Below, piece after piece: positions 14,998 through 18,525 of a stretch of DNA of 18,525 nucleotides. How positions within the stretch are numbered: the stretch's first letter is position 1; each line of letters opens with the position of its first letter. Source of the stretch: JAVXCQ01 sp036659415 (GTDB lineage Bacteria; Bacillota; Negativicutes; Acidaminococcales; Acidaminococcaceae); NCBI GenBank assembly GCA_036659415.1, contig JAVXCQ010000026.1, positions 1 to 18,525 on the forward strand. The letters run 5' to 3'. The position numbers and the translations under genes are program-made. A model generated the notes under the pieces. It made no database searches, had not been told where the DNA came from, and saw only the letters and a list, made by a program, of their open reading frames with translations.

Positions 14998-15103
14998 GTG
15001 TAGTCGTGGTTACGGCGACTATTAATGTGTTAAAATAATATAAATAGGTGGTCAATAAGGGCTTGGCAAACCAAACCCTAAGGAAGGTAAGAGGTGGTTT
15101 AAA

Positions 15104-18100
15104 ATGCGCAAAAACAAATGGAAGCAGCAAACCTTCGTTCTCCTGGCCTTGCTGGCGATGTCTGTTCAGCCGGCGTGGGCAGCTCCGATATCGCAAAAAA
15201 CGGTGCCGAAGCCTGATAGTACGGTGTTAGTCTATGGTCAGGGTAAGCCGCTGTTTAATTTAAATTTTTATAATCAAGGTCATGGTCTTGCTAGCGAGCC
15301 CCCCAGCACTTATACTTTGAATTCAGAGTTACAACAGGCGATCGTTAGTGGCACTCAGTATTGGGCAGATTTATTAGCACCAGTCGCTCAAAATGCGCAA
15401 GCGTTGGATGTGTGGATAATGACTATGGATGACGCTAATGCTATGGCAACTTCTCGCCCCGGTAATTGTTTACAACAGATGCTATTAACCGGTAAGTTAC
15501 AAAATGAAGCCGGTGGCATTATTACCATTGGCAAGAATTTTGGTGTAGTCGACCCCAATTTACCGGAGCAACATGGATGGGGTATTTATCCTACTACTCA
15601 ATTACCACAAAACGGTTTGCAAGCGGATCTAGTGGGCACGGTACGCCACGAAATGGGGCACGCACTAGGTATAGTAGCTTCGAACGCAGAAAAAGACGCT
15701 GAAGGGTATTTTCATTTTGCAGATCAAGCAGATTTTAATAGCTATACTGCTCATCTTTATGATCAAAACGGACATCAAGCTCAGGCTGGGGGTCGCATTG
15801 TTTCCGATATTACGCAAGCCCGTCCCGGTGATTTTGTTGTGGAACCCACTGGCTCATATATGAGTAGTACGGGGGAAACCATTATTACGGGTGGTAAAAT
15901 GTATTTTACCGGCGAACAGGTGGCAGACGTATTACAAGGAACGTTACTGGGGAAGGATCAGGTGCCGGGCATTCCTGTTAATGCTTGGGAAGATGGAAAC
16001 CCGGAGTTTTCTCATTTTCAAATAGGAGCACTTATGAGTCATGAAACTTATGCTAACTATACGACTTTTACTGAAGTGGAATTGGCAGCGATGCAAGACA
16101 TGGGCTATTTATTTGATCGGCGCAATGTTTATGGAGCATCTGTCTATAATAGCGGCCTTAATTATGTGAATAATAATGGTTACACTGCCCGTAATGCCAG
16201 CGGCACGCTTTATTTGCCTGGGGTTTATAATACCACGGCTTTTGGCGTTGGTCTACATATTTACGGTGGACAAAACACCATCACTCAAGCGGCGGATATT
16301 TTAACGGCAGGAACAGCGGCTATTGGTATTCGGGTGGACGGACAGGAAAATAAATTGACTATTGGCCAAGGCGTGAAGGTTTATGCCAATGGGGCTCAGG
16401 GAACAGGGCTACTCGTGTCGGCAGGACGTAATCAGCAAATAAACCAGCTAGGTGACCTAAGAGCTTTGGGCGAAAATGGTATCGGGGCTCGGTTTGATTA
16501 TGGTTCTAGTTCTAATGGTGCTGATGATGAATATCATGGTTCCTATATTAATTACCAATATGATAAGGACGATAGTACTAAATCTGATAATATTGAAGTA
16601 CCAACTTCGCTACAGGGACCCCTGGTTGAGACTTTTAACGTGGCGGGTACGTTGGCGGGGCAGGAGGCGGCTATTGCAATTGGTGCCAATGCCTATGTGC
16701 AAAACATTAATATTTTAAATGGAGCGGTGCTCCAAGGTGATATTATTTCTAAATGGCAGGAGTTTGACCCTGTTTTTTATCCTAACCTTGTAGTGCAACA
16801 TAGTAACCCCGCAGAGCTTGTAACTAATTTAAACTTTGCCGCAAACAATATAGTTTATGCAGGGAACATTACAGGAAAACAGAATATGCGTATTCAGGTC
16901 GTCAAGGACGGCGATTTATACTATACGGGTACAGCCAAGGTTTTGAGTACCGAGGTAGCAAATGGCGCAATACTACGAGGTAATGCTAGTTATGAACTTG
17001 ATGGCGGCAAGGGTGTTTTTACTAATCATGGGTTAGTAGCGCCGGCACTAGTGGACGGTGAAACTGGTATACTTACTATTCAGGGGGATTTCACCAGTGA
17101 TGGCAAGCTAGGCTTAGTTGCCAATTTAGACCAAGCAAGTAAGCTTCAAGTTAGTGGTAAGGCCGATGTTACTGGTTCACAATTGGTGCGGCAAGATGGT
17201 AGCTTATATTTGCCTGATGTTAGCTATGAGTTTTTAGCGGCAGAACAACTTACGGGTGTTATTAGTGGTGGCGACTTTACTGGTATGCTTGATGCGCAGG
17301 TGGAAACTGGAGTAGCACAAGCTGGCGGGTCAAGTGCTAGTGTGGCTGCCACGCTGAAACGTGCCAATAACCTGGGCGCTATGGATGCGGTACAAAGTAA
17401 TACCTATCAAGCAATGGAAGCGATGTATGACGCTACGCAACACAAAACAGAGCTGGCTGGACTTTATAGTTTAGCTACACCACAGGCAAAACAGGCACTG
17501 ACTGATATTGCCGGTGGTTTTCAAGCAGAAGTAGCGGCCTATACGCAAAGCGAGCGAACTATTGACCGAGCCGTAGCTGGTAGACTGGGGCACTTAGCCT
17601 CGAAGGACCAACCGAAGAATGAGTATGATTTGTGGGGTAATCTGGGTAAAAGCTGGACGACACGAGATCATTTAGCTTGGAGTAGCCACAGTAGTCAATT
17701 AGTTTTTGGCGCTGATAGACCGTGGGGAGAGCATTGGCGGCAAGGTTTTATCTTTGCTTATGGTGACAATAGTTTGGCGATGGATAATGCCAGTGGTACG
17801 AACAAAGATTATCGTTTAGGGGTTTATGGCGGATTTCAACAAAAGGCTAACAACTTCTATACTTATTTTACTTTTGGTCGGCAAACCACTGATGCTACTC
17901 GCTACTTACGGGCTTTAGATTTAAGGGCAACTAGCGAATATGACAGTCGTACGTTGGAATTGGGTGCGGAATACAAATATAATTTGCAATACGGGCGAGG
18001 AAAAACCTGGCAAGTCAGTCCTTACGTTAATGCACAGGTCGTTCGCTATTTGCAAGACGACTATCGGGAAAGTGGCGCTGGCGTCTATGACCAAATCGTA

Positions 18101-18424
18101 CAAAGCGCTGCTAATACCTATACGGCAGGGGAAATTGGCCTAGAATTGGCACGAAGCTTGGGTCGAGATGGTTACGCAGTTCGCTGTGGCTATCGTCGTA
18201 TTTTTAGCGGTGCTGAGCCGGAGTTTACTATGAGTTATGCAGGCAATAGCCAGCAGCGCTTAGCGCTACCGGGTGAGGGCTTGTCCTGCAATCATTTTGT
18301 CTGCGAAATTTCCGGGGCACACGAGTTTGCCGCTGGGTGGAAGCTGTCCGGTGCTTTTGCTTGGGAACGCAGCAGTAGCGACAAAAAAATGCAAGCCGCT
18401 TTGGAAATTAGGCGAGAGTGGTAA
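15104..18424 (+). CDS. Autotransporter with leishmanolysin-like zinc protease passenger
   Basis: A 1106-residue type V secreted protein. Residues 1-26 are a signal peptide (basic start, FVLLALLAMSV core, cleavage after AWA). Residues about 35-340 resemble an M8-type metalloprotease: HEMGHALG (H182, E183, H186), a distant SHFQ with H304 as probable third zinc ligand, the Met-turn residue M311 in ALMSHE, and TEVELAAMQDMGY just after, a typical end of such domains. Residues about 345-800 are Gly/Asn-rich repeats of the beta-helix type. Residues about 838-1106 form the outer-membrane beta-barrel, starting at LWGNLGKSW and ending in an aromatic Trp. The protease would be exposed at, or released from, the cell surface. 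The ribosome binding site is GAGGTGG at 15091-15097. The promoter is unclear; the spacer from 15001 is AT-rich. The substrate is unknown. Confidence 0.9.
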   Translation: MRKNKWKQQTFVLLALLAMSVQPAWAAPISQKTVPKPDSTVLVYGQGKPLFNLNFYNQGHGLASEPPSTYTLNSELQQAIVSGTQYWADLLAPVAQNAQALDVWIMTMDDANAMATSRPGNCLQQMLLTGKLQNEAGGIITIGKNFGVVDPNLPEQHGWGIYPTTQLPQNGLQADLVGTVRHEMGHALGIVASNAEKDAEGYFHFADQADFNSYTAHLYDQNGHQAQAGGRIVSDITQARPGDFVVEPTGSYMSSTGETIITGGKMYFTGEQVADVLQGTLLGKDQVPGIPVNAWEDGNPEFSHFQIGALMSHETYANYTTFTEVELAAMQDMGYLFDRRNVYGASVYNSGLNYVNNNGYTARNASGTLYLPGVYNTTAFGVGLHIYGGQNTITQAADILTAGTAAIGIRVDGQENKLTIGQGVKVYANGAQGTGLLVSAGRNQQINQLGDLRALGENGIGARFDYGSSSNGADDEYHGSYINYQYDKDDSTKSDNIEVPTSLQGPLVETFNVAGTLAGQEAAIAIGANAYVQNINILNGAVLQGDIISKWQEFDPVFYPNLVVQHSNPAELVTNLNFAANNIVYAGNITGKQNMRIQVVKDGDLYYTGTAKVLSTEVANGAILRGNASYELDGGKGVFTNHGLVAPALVDGETGILTIQGDFTSDGKLGLVANLDQASKLQVSGKADVTGSQLVRQDGSLYLPDVSYEFLAAEQLTGVISGGDFTGMLDAQVETGVAQAGGSSASVAATLKRANNLGAMDAVQSNTYQAMEAMYDATQHKTELAGLYSLATPQAKQALTDIAGGFQAEVAAYTQSERTIDRAVAGRLGHLASKDQPKNEYDLWGNLGKSWTTRDHLAWSSHSSQLVFGADRPWGEHWRQGFIFAYGDNSLAMDNASGTNKDYRLGVYGGFQQKANNFYTYFTFGRQTTDATRYLRALDLRATSEYDSRTLELGAEYKYNLQYGRGKTWQVSPYVNAQVVRYLQDDYRESGAGVYDQIVQSAANTYTAGEIGLELARSLGRDGYAVRCGYRRIFSGAEPEFTMSYAGNSQQRLALPGEGLSCNHFVCEISGAHEFAAGWKLSGAFAWERSSSDKKMQAALEIRREW

Positions 18425-18439
18425 GGAATAGTTAAAAGA

Positions 18440-18486
18440 ACAAAGCCGTTAGCAAGTGCCTACAAGGCATTTGCTAACGGCTTTGT
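18440..18486. terminator. 21-bp hairpin between convergent genes
   Basis: Arms 18440-18460 and 18466-18486 pair over 21 positions with one wobble, around the loop TACAA. They begin ACAAAGCCGTTAGC and end with its complement. The T-rich flank lies on the minus strand (complement of TTAAAAGAA at 18432-18440), so it is a better terminator for the minus-strand gene at the right edge, while also ending the autotransporter transcript. Confidence 0.75.
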
Positions 18487-18498
18487 GGTTGTGAAAGC

Positions 18499-18525
18499 TT
18501 ATTTAGGTACTTCTAAAATAGCACC
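18499..18525 (-). CDS. C-terminal end of a minus-strand gene (cut by window)
   Basis: On the minus strand the last bases read GAILEVPK followed by TAA (complement of 18499-18501). The stop sits just before a hairpin suited to minus-strand termination, as expected for the end of a convergent gene. Eight residues are too few to name a family, and the start is outside the window. Confidence 0.4.
   Translation of the reverse strand, partial: GAILEVPK

Noticed and set aside
15001..15103. Promoter for the autotransporter (TTGTGT, 18 bases, TATTAA, or TTACGG with TAAAAT)
   Set aside because: The boxes are weak or badly spaced and one overlaps the preceding terminator's T-run. A promoter must exist here but I cannot choose a register.
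15647..15679. Classic metzincin motif HExxHxxGxxH in the autotransporter
   Set aside because: The last position is Ala, not His, so the third ligand must be elsewhere; the M8-type distant His (H304) is preferred.
1..18525. CRISPR arrays, tRNA or rRNA genes, insertion sequences
   Set aside because: No regularly spaced repeats, cloverleaf-like segments, or transposase-like proteins were seen on either strand.

Overview
The window looks like chromosome from a low-GC Firmicute that has an outer membrane, most likely a Negativicute (class Negativicutes, possibly an Acidaminococcaceae/Phascolarctobacterium-like genus). The gene content is Firmicute-like: EFR1-type ferredoxin-flavodoxin, ACT plus UPF0210 pair, BrnQ and a YbiT-like ABC-F protein. 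The window nevertheless ends with an autotransporter carrying a C-terminal outer-membrane beta-barrel, which only a diderm cell can use. The species assignment is inference from gene content.

Layout. 1-1167 is a decaying polymorphic-toxin cassette. It holds the C-terminal part of a TNT-type (NAD+ glycohydrolase) toxin broken by three in-frame stop codons, an intact small gene behind it that is probably the cognate immunity gene, a terminator, and a second broken small gene. 1174-1752 encodes an exported SYLF/YSC84-family lipid-binding protein. A gene-free stretch of about 600 bases follows, with a long hairpin, a terminator-like element, a promoter candidate and a leader with two overlapping hairpins. 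These lead into a membrane-bound multi-PAS diguanylate cyclase (2363-4690) and an EFR1-family flavodoxin/ferredoxin protein (4767-5549).

5554-7905 is a clear operon with a near-consensus promoter: ACT-domain protein, UPF0210 protein, and endonuclease III (nth) whose start overlaps the preceding stop by one base. It closes with a terminator. 8056-9672 is a YbiT-like ABC-F ATPase in which one of the two composite ATP sites is degenerate. It converges on brnQ (9744-11057, minus strand) over a shared bidirectional terminator. brnQ diverges from an M20 amidohydrolase plus acyl-CoA thioesterase operon (11296-12862). The divergent spacer holds a brnQ promoter and a 15-base palindrome close to the CodY box. 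This suggests that branched-chain amino acid uptake and N-acyl amino acid/peptide breakdown respond to the same nutrient signal.

12868-14997 starts with a nested hairpin terminator, then a strong extended -10 promoter, a 507-residue protein of unknown function, and a small zinc-ribbon membrane protein. 15104-18424 encodes a 1106-residue autotransporter whose passenger starts with a leishmanolysin-like (M8-type) zinc protease domain. The right edge carries a 21-base-pair hairpin and the last eight codons of a minus-strand gene.

Most worth follow-up: the M8-like protease autotransporter, the one-sided decay of the ABC-F ATP sites, the broken TNT toxin with its surviving immunity gene, the CodY-like site, and the unknown 507-residue/zinc-ribbon operon.
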